A stretch of 64,000 nucleotides of DNA from Clostridium felsineum DSM 794 (GTDB lineage Bacteria; Bacillota; Clostridia; Clostridiales; Clostridiaceae), in NCBI RefSeq assembly GCF_002006355.2, contig NZ_CP096980.1, positions 1,240,001-1,304,000 on the forward strand, in the 5' to 3' direction. The translations under genes were made by a program, and so were the position numbers. How positions within the stretch are numbered: position 1 is the first letter of the stretch; the number at the start of each line of letters is the position of its first letter. Positions 24,682 through 32,886 of this stretch are shown piece by piece. The notes under the pieces are model-generated. The model saw only the letters and a program-made list of their open reading frames with translations. It searched no databases and was not told the origin of the DNA.

Positions 24682-25209
24682 TTAACGATGGTGACAGCAC
24701 ATACTCTTGCAATGTGGATAATAAGGACAAATTGGTCTTCTACGTCTTCTCCTTTTGTGATGATGTCTATATTCTTCATCATCATATAAAGGTTCACTAA
24801 TATAATCGGTATCAATAAAATCATCATTATAGGATGAGTCAAAATCATCATAATAGTAGGTATCATCATCATATGAATCTCTATTGCCACAGGTAGGACA
24901 GTCATAGTCTTGTTGCATTTGAAAATTATTCATGTTTTGAAACATAGCATAAAAAGGACACATATTTTGAACTCCTGCAGGATTCATCATAGGATAAAAT
25001 GAATTTTTATTGCTTGATTTTTTGTTAGACATAATAGGTAAGTAATTCATAAAAGGGCAAGAATGAAAATCCATATTATAATCTTCGTCCTCTTGCTTAT
25101 GATTATTTTCCTGTGAACTATTATGATGATGGTGATGGCGGTTATCCTCATTTGAAGGTAGAGGCTCATCTGTTGACATGTCTGCACATATATATTTATT
25201 GTAATACAT
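24682..25209 (-). CDS. His/Asp/Tyr-rich Cys-Pro motif protein (probable spore coat)
   Basis: The product has 175 residues and an AGGAGG ribosome site. It is low-complexity: a poly-His stretch near 25-29, Asp/Tyr-rich segments (about 118-145), a run of Arg/His (about 148-158), and several Cys-Pro motifs (SCPF, MCPFY, a CPTCG knuckle, ICPYYPHC) ending MCCHH. Such composition suits a cross-linked, metal-binding coat or exosporium protein. It has no membrane segments. CPFY/CPYY motifs link it to the cupin at 4453 and DUF1259 at 7251. I do not know a named family. Confidence 0.7.
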   Translation of the reverse strand: MYYNKYICADMSTDEPLPSNEDNRHHHHHNSSQENNHKQEDEDYNMDFHSCPFMNYLPIMSNKKSSNKNSFYPMMNPAGVQNMCPFYAMFQNMNNFQMQQDYDCPTCGNRDSYDDDTYYYDDFDSSYNDDFIDTDYISEPLYDDEEYRHHHKRRRRRRPICPYYPHCKSMCCHHR

Positions 25210-25428
25210 AAAATCCTCCTGAAAATTAACTTCATGAATATACTATGAAATTAACCAGGAGAAGTTTACAAATTTTACTCAAAAAGTATATATATACTGA
25301 ATAAAATCAGGAAATATATTGTATATGTGGATTAATTTATTATTAATAAATTGTTTTTATAATATAAATACATAGTACATATTTATATTATATTATTACT
25401 ATAAAGATATATAGATATTGTCCTCCTC

Positions 25429-25457
25429 AAAACGTCAGTACTTTTTACTGGCGTTTT
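25429..25457. terminator. Terminator-like hairpin at the CotF-like gene end
   Basis: AAAACGTCAGTA (25429-25440) pairs with TACTGGCGTTTT (25446-25457, one G-U); it overlaps the 3' end of the minus-strand gene at 25456. The T-tract is short on the minus strand. Confidence 0.55.
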
Positions 25458-25758
25458 AATTTTCGGTTTCCATTATGCGTTTGGCATCAATATAGCTGTC
25501 TTTTAGTTGTTTTGTTGGATCATCAAAAGGAGAATACCAAGATTTCTTTACCATCATATCCAATAGTTCATGTTTTGTATTTATAGCTGATACGAGCTGA
25601 GAATCAAGTACTTGCCTTAATTGAGGATTTATTGCTTGACAAGTGGCTGTTGACAAAGAAATTATGGTATCATCTAAATTTGTCGTGAAATCAGAAGCTA
25701 TATTGGCATTAGTAAGAGTTTTATCATCTGTTCCTGTTAAGTTTGATATTATTTTCAT
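25456..25758 (-). CDS. Spore coat protein, CotF-like
   Basis: The product has 100 residues and an AGGGAC-type ribosome site. It is helical, with STATCQAINPQLRQVLDSQLVSAINTKHELLDMMVKKSWYSP-like features of the coat F domain (PF07875) in clostridia and bacilli, including the conserved WY in KSWY. It would be deposited in the coat during sporulation. It is 18 nt downstream of the small gene at 25777 and probably co-transcribed with it. Confidence 0.78.
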   Translation of the reverse strand: MKIISNLTGTDDKTLTNANIASDFTTNLDDTIISLSTATCQAINPQLRQVLDSQLVSAINTKHELLDMMVKKSWYSPFDDPTKQLKDSYIDAKRIMETEN

Positions 25759-25776
25759 AAAAGTCCCTCCAGTTTA

Positions 25777-25974
25777 TTATTGATCACCTATGAAATTTTG
25801 TATAGATTGTATATTTGCTTTTTCCTTGTCTTTAATTTTACTTAAAAATCCTTTCAATTCATCATCTGTAACCATTTTTAATGTGGAATCCATCTTTTTA
25901 TATGTAGTTATTTCGCTATGTAGTAATTTAGTTAAATGAAGAATTTCAAAAGCTGCTAGTTTAGAAGATTGCAT
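25777..25974 (-). CDS. Small helical coat-associated protein
   Basis: The ATG at 25974 follows TGGAGGG; the open frame upstream is not translated in my reading because its hydrophobic leader lacks a ribosome site. The product has 65 residues: (M)QSSKLAAFEILHLTKLLHSEITTYKKM... It resembles the N-terminal half of CotF-type proteins (helix with repeated HL/LL and ITTYKK). Paired with the CotF-like gene, it may be its partner or a split half. Function inferred from context. Confidence 0.65.
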   Translation of the reverse strand: MQSSKLAAFEILHLTKLLHSEITTYKKMDSTLKMVTDDELKGFLSKIKDKEKANIQSIQNFIGDQ

Positions 25975-26044
25975 AAAAATCCCTCCATAAAGTTTTATTA
26001 TATTTATTAAAATTATTATACGTAATTTTAATAAATGTATACAA

Positions 26045-26091
26045 AAAAATAAGAGAGTCGATATAATAAGGATATCCGCTCTCTTATTTTT
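26045..26091 (-). terminator. Terminator after rubredoxin
   Basis: AAAAATAAGAGAG (26045-26057) pairs with CTCTCTTATTTTT (26079-26091); on the minus strand a T-rich tail follows. Confidence 0.75.
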
Positions 26092-26095
26092 AATA

Positions 26096-26260
26096 TTAGT
26101 CTTCAACTACTTCAAATTGATCTTTTCCAACTCCGCATAAAGGACAAAGCCAATCATCAGGAACATCTTCAAAAGAAGTACCTGGATTAACTCCATTATC
26201 AGGATCACCCTCAGCAGGATCATAAATATATCCACATACTACACAAACATATTTTTTCAT
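26096..26260 (-). CDS. Rubredoxin
   Basis: This 54-residue gene is below a 60-aa cut-off and is easily missed. It reads MKKYVCVVCGYIYDPAEGDPDNG..., ending in WLCPLCGVGKDQFEVVED. The two CxxCG motifs (Cys6, Cys9, Cys39, Cys42) bind one iron with four cysteines. Length and sequence match the classic clostridial rubredoxin. It carries single electrons in the cytosol, for example to oxygen- or peroxide-reducing flavodiiron proteins. A GGAGGTAATATC site precedes the ATG. Confidence 0.97.
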   Translation of the reverse strand: MKKYVCVVCGYIYDPAEGDPDNGVNPGTSFEDVPDDWLCPLCGVGKDQFEVVED

Positions 26261-26296
26261 TGATATTACCTCCATTACATAATATACTTTAAAAAA

Positions 26297-26527
26297 TTAG
26301 CTTAAATTTAAAAGTTCATCAATCTTAGCTTTATCAAATCCTATTACTATATTTCCATCTATATTTATTACAGGAACACCATTTTGATGAGATAAATTTA
26401 ACATTTCATCTCTTGCATTCATATCGTCTTGAACATTTGCATCTATAAAATCTATATTTTTAGAAGCTAAGTAAGATTTTGCTTTTGTGCACCAAGGGCA
26501 TGTTGTTGTTGAGTATACTTTTACCAT
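26297..26527 (-). CDS. Glutaredoxin-family protein (NrdH-like)
   Basis: The start is the ATG at 26527 (MVKVYSTTTCPWCTKAK), giving 76 residues, the usual size; an upstream TTG frame is rejected. The CPWC redox motif is at residues 10-13, with the cis-Pro VPVINIDG and C-terminal GFDKAKIDELL. It likely donates electrons to reductases. It is separated from rubredoxin by 36 nt and follows it in the same redox cluster. Its ribosome site is unusual: GAGG lies 24 nt upstream, with a 13-nt hairpin between (26535-26547). Confidence 0.9.
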   Translation of the reverse strand: MVKVYSTTTCPWCTKAKSYLASKNIDFIDANVQDDMNARDEMLNLSHQNGVPVINIDGNIVIGFDKAKIDELLNLS

Positions 26528-26560
26528 AATATTTGCTGCTAAGCAGCTTCGCCTCACTTT
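26527..26560 (-). promoter_or_regulatory. Hairpin between ribosome site and start codon of glutaredoxin
   Basis: On the minus strand GTGAGG (26552-26557) is followed by GCTGC-TTA-GCAGC (26535-26547) and then AAATATT ATG. If folded, the hairpin would bring the ribosome site to about 11 nt from the start. Confidence 0.4.
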
Positions 26561-26810
26561 CAATATTTAATAATTTATATTAAATAATAATAATTATTGT
26601 TTAACTATATTATAGCACTTATCCAAAATAATGCAATAGTTAAATTTAAAATATATCTAGGATAATAGTATATACTTTTATGTGAAAAATAATCGCAACC
26701 AATAAGGAATATATTTAAAATTACTAAGCATAAAATATTATATAAATTAATATTCATATTTGGATTTTTGGATATTGAAATAGGAGTTAGTCTGTGTTGG
26801 GAGAAGTAGG

Positions 26811-27506
26811 ATGAGTAAAAACACTTTAGAAGATAATATTTTATACATAATAGGAGAATATTTGTGGCTTTTTATAATTTCTAGTTTATGTTTTTTTATA
26901 GTGAATATACCTTTTATTTTTTGTTCATATGTATATATAAAAAGTAAAAGTTATATGATTTTTAAAATTATAATGGTTCTATCTGTATTCTGCGGACCTT
27001 CTATTTTAGCATTGTTTTATGAAATGAATAAGGTCATAGAAAAAAATGATATATCAAATAACGTTATGAAAAAGTTTTTTCGTGGTTATAAAAAAAATTT
27101 TTTTGAAGGTATTTTTTATTGGAGTTTGATTTTAATAGCTTACATGGTATTTAATTTTTATTTTAGAAATTTAAAACCTCTAGGCGGAATTAATAGTGAG
27201 GTATTTAGAGGAGTATTATTGGGAAGTAAAATTCTTTTTTTTGCATTTGTTGTGATTGTTTTTGATGTGATTTCAGTGATTTATATTAGAGCAAAAAGAG
27301 TTATAAGAATTACTTTTCTTTTATATAAAAGTAATTTGAGAATATTTGTAGAAATAATAGCTATAATATTAATTTTTTATTATTTTATAAATAACATAAA
27401 CTCTATATTTATAATATTTGTAAGCTTTTTTTGTTATATAATAGCTTATGTTTCAAGACCAATTTTAACTGAGGCTAAGAGAGAGTTTTTTAATATTGAA
27501 ATATGA
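26811..27506 (+). CDS. DUF624-family membrane protein (YesL-like)
   Basis: The product has 231 residues with five or six membrane helices; the N-terminal GEYLWLFIISSLCFFIVNIPF and a PSILALFYEMNKVIE-like segment match DUF624 (YesL). Members often sit near sugar ABC transporters, but none is near here. The role is unknown. It is a single gene with a weak ribosome site (GGGAGAAGTAGG). Confidence 0.78.
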   Translation: MSKNTLEDNILYIIGEYLWLFIISSLCFFIVNIPFIFCSYVYIKSKSYMIFKIIMVLSVFCGPSILALFYEMNKVIEKNDISNNVMKKFFRGYKKNFFEGIFYWSLILIAYMVFNFYFRNLKPLGGINSEVFRGVLLGSKILFFAFVVIVFDVISVIYIRAKRVIRITFLLYKSNLRIFVEIIAIILIFYYFINNINSIFIIFVSFFCYIIAYVSRPILTEAKREFFNIEI

Positions 27507-27591
27507 AATTGTTAACCTAAGTAGAAAAAAATCATAATATAATTATAGATAAATTTTTATCTAAATTTTATATTTTAGGGGGTATAAGAAA

Positions 27592-28455
27592 GTGAGTGAG
27601 TTTAATTTCACTCCAATTGGTACAACCTTTGTTTATTCGGCAGCGCCAACTAAGAACTATAGTACGCTGGATACTATTTATGTAGGTAAAGCTCAAACTG
27701 GAACAGATTTTTATAGAGGGATACTTCAATTTGATTTATCTAAAATTCCAATTGAAGCTTCAGTATTAGCAGCAAAGCTTAAATTATATGTAAATTATAA
27801 TTTAAACTCTGCATTAAAACAAATTAAGTTGTATCAGATATTACAAGGCTATGCAATAAATACTGTAACATTTAATACGCAGCCAATTATAAATAACAAT
27901 TATGTTAGTTATATTAATTTGACCAATGAAATTAATGAAGTTATTAATATAAATTTAACTAATTTGGCTAGTCAGTGGCATAAGGGAGAAGCAAGCAATT
28001 TTGGTGTTGTAATTAACGGAGAGGAAGCTAGTCAAGGATCAATAGTAGGTTTCTCAAGTATTAATACTATAAATAGTAGTCAATGGCCTAGATTAGATGT
28101 TGAATTTTCAAATGGAAGTTCTTCAAATAGAGTTCTCACAAGCTATGGAACAGAAAATTATACAACAGCAGATTCTATTATGACATCAAATGCAATACCT
28201 CTTGGAGTTGGAAATGGTACTTTTGCAATTAGTAATGTTGGTTTAAATAGTGCGCAGGTTGAAATTCAATTAAGTAATGATCAAAATCGATGGTTTTATG
28301 ATGGTTTAAGCTATGAAAGCAATGTAGTGTTACAACCAGGTAATACAACGATTGTAACTTCTAGAGGAAATATGGCTTATATGCGAATAGCATACAGCTC
28401 ATATGAAAAAGGCAAGTCAACAGAAATTAGTATAAGTCCATCTGTTTTAACTTGA
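27592..28455 (+). CDS. DNRLRE-domain protein with C-terminal DUF6385-like domain
   Basis: The product has 287 residues from a GTG start preceded by GGGGGTATAAG. Residues 1-160 match the DNRLRE (carbohydrate-binding-like) module: repeated ILQFDLSKIP...AKLKLYV, then a second beta-rich domain (about 170-287) with aromatic/glycine strands. There is no signal peptide, so it may be a spore-surface rather than secreted protein. Such proteins in clostridia are often appendage or coat related; this is inference. Confidence 0.7.
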   Translation: MSEFNFTPIGTTFVYSAAPTKNYSTLDTIYVGKAQTGTDFYRGILQFDLSKIPIEASVLAAKLKLYVNYNLNSALKQIKLYQILQGYAINTVTFNTQPIINNNYVSYINLTNEINEVININLTNLASQWHKGEASNFGVVINGEEASQGSIVGFSSINTINSSQWPRLDVEFSNGSSSNRVLTSYGTENYTTADSIMTSNAIPLGVGNGTFAISNVGLNSAQVEIQLSNDQNRWFYDGLSYESNVVLQPGNTTIVTSRGNMAYMRIAYSSYEKGKSTEISISPSVLT

Positions 28456-28461
28456 TGTAAA

Positions 28462-28494
28462 AAGTTATACATGCAGATATTGTATGTATAACTT
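28462..28494 (+). terminator. Terminator after the DNRLRE gene
   Basis: AAGTTATACAT (28462-28472) pairs with ATGTATAACTT (28484-28494); a T-rich stretch follows. Confidence 0.7.
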
Positions 28495-28560
28495 CAATTT
28501 GATTAGTTAAATATTAATATGATATACTTAAGAACAAAAAGTAAATCAAGGAGATAAAAA

Positions 28561-29418
28561 ATGCTAATAGTAGTAATTATAATTTTGATTATATTAAGTT
28601 CAAGAGTGTTTATAGATAATAATGTTATTCAAATCTGTAAATATAAAATATTCTCTAAAAGATTGCCGAAAGAATTTAATGGATTTACAATTGTGCAATT
28701 AGCAGATCTCCATAGTAAAAGATATGGTGATGATAATGCAAAATTAATAAACAAGATAAATAAGATAAATCCTAATGTAATTATGGTTACAGGTGATATG
28801 ATAAATGATGATGGAAATTACAGTGTTTGTATAAAGCTACTTGAAAATTTGAGCTCAAAATATAAGGTTTATTTTATAGTTGGAAATCATGAACAAAATT
28901 TAAGAATACTTAATCCACATAAATATAATAATATGATGGCAGAACTTATGAAGATAAAAGTGGACGTTTTATTAAATGAAAAAAGAGAGATTTTATTGAA
29001 TGGGAAAATAATAAATTTATATGGTGCATTTATGGAGTCAAGATATTATAGAAATATGCTTGATAAAAAATCAAAAAGTATAGAGTTTACACTAGAGGAT
29101 CTTGAAGAAAATATAGGTCAAGCAAATAGTGAATTGTATAATATTTTGATGATACATAATCCTATTTTTTTTGAAACATACAGTGACTGGGGAGCGGATC
29201 TTGTATTATGTGGACATATGCATGGGGGGATGGTAAGATTTCCACTTATAGGGGGAGTATTTTCACCAGAAAATAATTTGTTTCCCAAGTTTTGCAGTGG
29301 TATATTTCAACAGAATAATGCAAGTATGATAGTAAGTAGAGGTATTGGAATAGGAAGTTTTGGTTTTAGATTCTTTAATAGGCCGGAATTAACTGTTATT
29401 ACTTTGAAAAATAAATAG
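28561..29418 (+). CDS. Membrane-anchored metallophosphoesterase (YkuE-like)
   Basis: The product has 285 residues. A hydrophobic N-terminal helix (about 1-13) anchors it. The calcineurin-fold motifs are in order: LADLHS (Asp49, His51), TGDM (78-81), GNHE, MIHNP and CGHMHGG. YkuE-type enzymes hydrolyse phosphoesters at the outer membrane surface or lipid intermediates; the substrate is unknown. It is a single-gene unit, closed by a G-U-rich terminator overlapping the stop. Confidence 0.9.
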   Translation: MLIVVIIILIILSSRVFIDNNVIQICKYKIFSKRLPKEFNGFTIVQLADLHSKRYGDDNAKLINKINKINPNVIMVTGDMINDDGNYSVCIKLLENLSSKYKVYFIVGNHEQNLRILNPHKYNNMMAELMKIKVDVLLNEKREILLNGKIINLYGAFMESRYYRNMLDKKSKSIEFTLEDLEENIGQANSELYNILMIHNPIFFETYSDWGADLVLCGHMHGGMVRFPLIGGVFSPENNLFPKFCSGIFQQNNASMIVSRGIGIGSFGFRFFNRPELTVITLKNK

Positions 29419-29450
29419 AAGGTAGTATGCTATCTTCTATTTATTTTTTA
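29412..29450. terminator. Bidirectional terminator
   Basis: A 14-bp stem (29412-29425 with 29430-29443) with a TATG loop and T-run lies between convergent genes and overlaps the upstream stop codon. Confidence 0.8.
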
Positions 29451-29458
29451 TAGTTAAA

Positions 29459-31228
29459 CTAAATTTCAAAATTGTTTACTGTATTTAAAAGATTACTTGC
29501 TATAACATTAAGATTTTGTGCATTAATGGCAACTTCTTGAGAAGCACTAGCAAGATTATTTGAAGAAACAGCAACGGAATCAGAGGTTTTAGAGTTCTTT
29601 ATTGCAACAGAATTTAAAGTATCTAGTTTTGAAAGTAATGTGTTTTTTGAGGAGGATATTTCACTCATTGAAGTATACGAATTTTCAATAAGAGGAAATA
29701 TATTATTAATAGATTCAAATATATTTTTAAATTGTATAGCAGTATTTTTTATAGAAGAAGATTGAGCCTCAAAGTATGTTTCCATATTTTTGGTGGTAGA
29801 TATTACTTCACTGGTGTTATCATTTAAGGAAGCCGTTAAGGAAGTAATTTTATTTGTTAAACTCTGAGTTTGTTCGGCTAATTCTCTGATTTTTTCTGAA
29901 ACAACTGAAAATCCACGTCCAGCCTCACCAGCTCTAGCAGCTTCAATTGCAGCGTTTAAAGCTAAAAGATTTGTATCTTCAGATATTTCATTTATAAATT
30001 TTGTTGTATCTACTATTTCTGTTATGGATGCATTAAGGGTTCTTATTTTGGTAACAACCGCTTGAAAGGAAGTTTTTATAGTATCCATAGAAGTAAGTAA
30101 ATTTGTAATTTCACTCTCACCTAAGTCAATTTTTGAATTGGCAGTGTCACCTTCAGTTTTTACAGCCCCTAATTTTGTGGATATTAACTGCATATTATGG
30201 TTTAAACTATTTAGAAGTTCAGAGACTTTGGCTAAATCTGAAACTTGTAAATTAGCACCAGTTGAAACAGTTGATATTATTTTTTCAACTTCTTCGGTGG
30301 AAGATGATAGTTCTTCAGAGGTTGAGGTTAAGTTTTGCGATTTATCTTGAATTTCATTTGAAGAATCTTTGATTTTAACTACTATTTCTTGAATTTTATC
30401 CATCATAGTATTAAAAGCAGAAGATATGTTACCTATTTCGTCATTATATTTTATATCAGCTCGTACAGTAAGTTTTCCAGAAGCAGCTTTTGTCATAGCA
30501 TACTTTATATTTTTAAGCGGATCTATTTTTTTTGATATAATTATATAAATTAGTAATGAACCGATAAGTAAGTTAAGTATAGCTACAAGTAGTGTGAAAT
30601 AGAGTATGGTATTGGCTGGTTTGTAAAAATCGCTGTCGTATGCACCAACATTAATATACCAATCCCAAGGTTTAAAGTATCCAACTGCATTTGTTTTAGG
30701 TTTCATAGAAGTTTCGCCTGGGTTTTTCCAATAAAAATGGATAATACCTTTGTTTTTAGGTGAATTTCCTTCATTAATTATAAGATTTGTTACATTGTTG
30801 CCTTTTGGATCAACCATATTGGAAATGTTTTCACCCTCTTTTTTAGGATGCATTTTTTCAATTCCCTTACTATCAATTGCATACATATACGCACTAATAT
30901 TAAGTTCTAAATTTTTATTAAAAGGACGTGTTTTATTATTTGAATTTTTAGGACCAAGCATTTTTTGACGGAAAATTTCTTGAGCATTTTTTAAAGTTAA
31001 TTTTTTATTATCCACTTGGTTTTGAAGTATTTCCATTTCTGTAATTGCCATATTAATTCTATTTCTTAATGCATCTTCACCTAAATTGGTAAGTGCCTTT
31101 TTTGATTTTGTGTAAACTACAAAGCTTAATATGGACATAGTAATAAAAATAATAATTGAAAAAGATAGAATTAGACAAGATTTTATACCTAATGATTTTT
31201 TTGACTTTAGTTTTTTTCCCCTTAACAT
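29459..31228 (-). CDS. Methyl-accepting chemotaxis protein with sCache-like sensor
   Basis: The product has 589 residues. TM1 is at about 17-43 and TM2 at about 208-231, enclosing an extracytoplasmic single-Cache-type domain (KGIEKMHPKK..., IIHFYWKNPGE, WDWYINVGAYDSDFY). HAMP covers about 232-285; the signalling tip near residues 430-460 reads EISEDTNLLALNAAIEAARAGEAGRGF. It senses small ligands outside the cell, typically carboxylates for this Cache type, and controls CheA. The ribosome site GAGAGGGTGAT is good. Confidence 0.93.
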   Translation of the reverse strand: MLRGKKLKSKKSLGIKSCLILSFSIIIFITMSILSFVVYTKSKKALTNLGEDALRNRINMAITEMEILQNQVDNKKLTLKNAQEIFRQKMLGPKNSNNKTRPFNKNLELNISAYMYAIDSKGIEKMHPKKEGENISNMVDPKGNNVTNLIINEGNSPKNKGIIHFYWKNPGETSMKPKTNAVGYFKPWDWYINVGAYDSDFYKPANTILYFTLLVAILNLLIGSLLIYIIISKKIDPLKNIKYAMTKAASGKLTVRADIKYNDEIGNISSAFNTMMDKIQEIVVKIKDSSNEIQDKSQNLTSTSEELSSSTEEVEKIISTVSTGANLQVSDLAKVSELLNSLNHNMQLISTKLGAVKTEGDTANSKIDLGESEITNLLTSMDTIKTSFQAVVTKIRTLNASITEIVDTTKFINEISEDTNLLALNAAIEAARAGEAGRGFSVVSEKIRELAEQTQSLTNKITSLTASLNDNTSEVISTTKNMETYFEAQSSSIKNTAIQFKNIFESINNIFPLIENSYTSMSEISSSKNTLLSKLDTLNSVAIKNSKTSDSVAVSSNNLASASQEVAINAQNLNVIASNLLNTVNNFEI

Positions 31229-31396
31229 AAGTTATCACCCTCTCAAATGTATAAAATATTATGTACAAAAGTTTTGTTATTAGAAAAATTTGTAATATAA
31301 TAATTATACAATTTAAGAAAGGAATTTTCAATAATAGATATAAAAGGTATATATGGTTAAAATATACCTTTTACTTTTATTAGGTTAGTATAAAAA

Positions 31397-32011
31397 TTAT
31401 AATAAATTCAGTACAATACTTAAGTTTTTACTAATAATACTATCGGCTAACTCAAGATAGTCACCTGAATATATTATTGCTTTATTTGTTAAAAGAGCAG
31501 CTAGTCCATGAATAGTACTCCAAATTAATAAAATACTTAAATTTAAATCTTTATCGCTATAGTTTAAGTTTAAAGAATTTAAATAATTTGAAGCAGTTTC
31601 TTTAAATGGAACAAAAGCATCTCCCCTAACAAAAGCTAGGCTTTCATCTTGAATTACCAATTTAGTGTTTAAATCATTTATAAAAAGTACTTTGAAATAG
31701 TCGGGGTTTTCAACCATGAATTTTATGTAACGTTTGCCAACTTCGACTATTTGTTTTTGAAAATCATTTTGGTATCTAAGTGATGTTTCTTCAAGAGATC
31801 TTTTGAATTTTTGTGTTGCCTCAAAAATTATTGCTGAAATCAGTTCATCTTTATTTCTAAAATGCTTGTATGGAGCAGTGTGACTAACTCCACACATCTT
31901 TGCCACTTTTCTTAGAGAAAATTCCTCATAGCCTTCAGTAGTTAAAAGTTGTAGTCCGTTTTTTATCATATCTTCTTTTAAATTACCATGATGATACTTG
32001 CTTTTTTCCAT
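31397..32011 (-). CDS. TetR-family regulator with WHG-type C-terminal domain
   Basis: The product has 204 residues. The HTH is at about 12-58 (FSLRKVAKMCGVSHTAPYKHFRNKDELISAI). The C-terminal domain has the ...LLIWSTIHGLAALL pattern of TetR_C_13/WHG proteins. It lies 41 nt downstream of a 57-aa membrane protein on the same strand and probably shares its promoter; an inverted repeat at 32265-32283 is a candidate self-operator. Confidence 0.88.
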   Translation of the reverse strand: MEKSKYHHGNLKEDMIKNGLQLLTTEGYEEFSLRKVAKMCGVSHTAPYKHFRNKDELISAIIFEATQKFKRSLEETSLRYQNDFQKQIVEVGKRYIKFMVENPDYFKVLFINDLNTKLVIQDESLAFVRGDAFVPFKETASNYLNSLNLNYSDKDLNLSILLIWSTIHGLAALLTNKAIIYSGDYLELADSIISKNLSIVLNLL

Positions 32012-32052
32012 ATTATCAACCTTTCTTAAAATATAGCTAAGATTAAATGTTT

Positions 32053-32226
32053 CTATTTTTGTTTAGGATAACTGAGTATAGCGGCAACAATAAAAAATCC
32101 AGTAGAAATAATATATAGTTTAGTACCTATGAAATGATTTTTTTTAGAAACCATTGATGCAAGTAAAAAGGTTAAACCAGCTAAGCATAAGCATGCTGAA
32201 ATATAGTAGGTTTTATTTTTTTTCAA
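32053..32226 (-). CDS. Small two-helix membrane protein (57 aa)
   Basis: This small gene falls below a 60-aa cut-off. It starts at a TTG (32226) with GGAAGTG upstream and reads (M)KKNKTYYISACLCLAG..., with two membrane helices (about 6-24 and 36-52) and a short basic tail. It is 41 nt upstream of the TetR gene on the same strand, so the two likely form one operon. The shape resembles small multidrug or stress membrane proteins, but no family was recognised. Confidence 0.6.
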   Translation of the reverse strand: MKKNKTYYISACLCLAGLTFLLASMVSKKNHFIGTKLYIISTGFFIVAAILSYPKQK

Positions 32227-32264
32227 AGCTAATCACTTCCGATAATGTTAAATGTGATTTAGTA

Positions 32265-32283
32265 AAGTTAACTAATCTAACTT
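32265..32283 (-). promoter_or_regulatory. Candidate TetR operator
   Basis: AAGTTA (32265-32270) and TAACTT (32278-32283) form an inverted repeat with a 7-bp centre, 39 bp before the TTG of the small membrane protein, where autoregulation would act. Confidence 0.45.
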
Positions 32284-32390
32284 AGGGTCTTACTAAATTT
32301 AGTTTTACTTTATTAACGTATAAAAAAATAAAAAATTTATATAAAAATTAAAAAAAATAAATAAAATTTTATAAAAAGATTAAAGAAATG

Positions 32391-32419
32391 TTGCATTTGC
32401 TAGAAAAATGGTGTAATAT
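32391..32419 (+). promoter_or_regulatory. Promoter of the guanine-riboswitch transcript
   Basis: TTGCAT (32391-32396), 17-nt spacer, TAATAT (32414-32419). Confidence 0.65.
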
Positions 32420-32459
32420 AAGGTTATAATAATTAAATAGTGAAAATGAATAGCATATT

Positions 32460-32528
32460 ACCCGTATATACTTAGAAATAAGGTCTAAGCGTTTCTACCA
32501 GACTACCGTAAATTGTCTGACTATGGGT
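32460..32528 (+). promoter_or_regulatory. Guanine (purine) riboswitch aptamer
   Basis: P1 is ACCCGTA/TATGGGT (one G-U); P2 CTTAG/CTAAG; J2/3 is GTTTCTACC; P3 is CAGAC/GTCTG with loop TACCGTAAATT; J3/1 is GACTATG, whose C (position 74 in the xpt numbering) selects guanine/hypoxanthine over adenine. It controls the purine permease at 32887. Confidence 0.95.
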
Positions 32529-32552
32529 GTTTATAAGTATTTTAGATATTTA

Positions 32553-32585
32553 TAAGCTCCATAATTTTTTATGGAGCTTTTTATA
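32553..32585 (+). terminator. Guanine-riboswitch terminator
   Basis: AAGCTCCATAA pairs with TTATGGAGCTT, followed by T-rich sequence. It lies 25 nt after the aptamer, the usual expression platform for an OFF switch. Confidence 0.85.
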
Positions 32586-32886
32586 TTTTTTAATACTTTA
32601 AGTCGGTTTTTTATATAAAACATGTATGATTTATATAATGGATAATTAAGTAATATATTCAATATAATGCTTAATTAAGTATATTTATTATTAAATTAGA
32701 TATCATATGTTTTATATAATATTTTAGTTAGTCAATGAATCATTACTTAATTAAAGAAAAACACAGTTGAAATATTAATTTACATATTCACTAAAATCTA
32801 CTATTACTGGTGATCTTGTTTGTGTGTAGATTAGTTTTGACTTGGAATTTTCTGTATTTTTTAAAGTTAAATTTTAGGAGGTAATC
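32586..32886 (+). other. Long leader without a gene, with three TTAATTAA palindromes
   Basis: No ORF was found. TAATTAAGTAAT (32643-32654), CTTAATTAAG (32670-32679) and ATTACTTAATTA (32742-32753) are related sites; the first and last are perfect 12-bp inverted copies. The spacing may reflect a regulator, a second promoter region, or chance in AT-rich DNA. Confidence 0.35.

Noticed and set aside
24675..24905. Frames with long runs of Ile/Met/His opposite or beside the His-rich protein
   Set aside because: Out-of-frame translations of the CAT/ATG-repeat-like DNA that encodes the His/Asp-rich segments.
30138..30968. Plus-strand frames of 70 and 72 residues inside the chemoreceptor gene
   Set aside because: Antisense shadows with no ribosome site; the minus-strand chemoreceptor is unambiguous.
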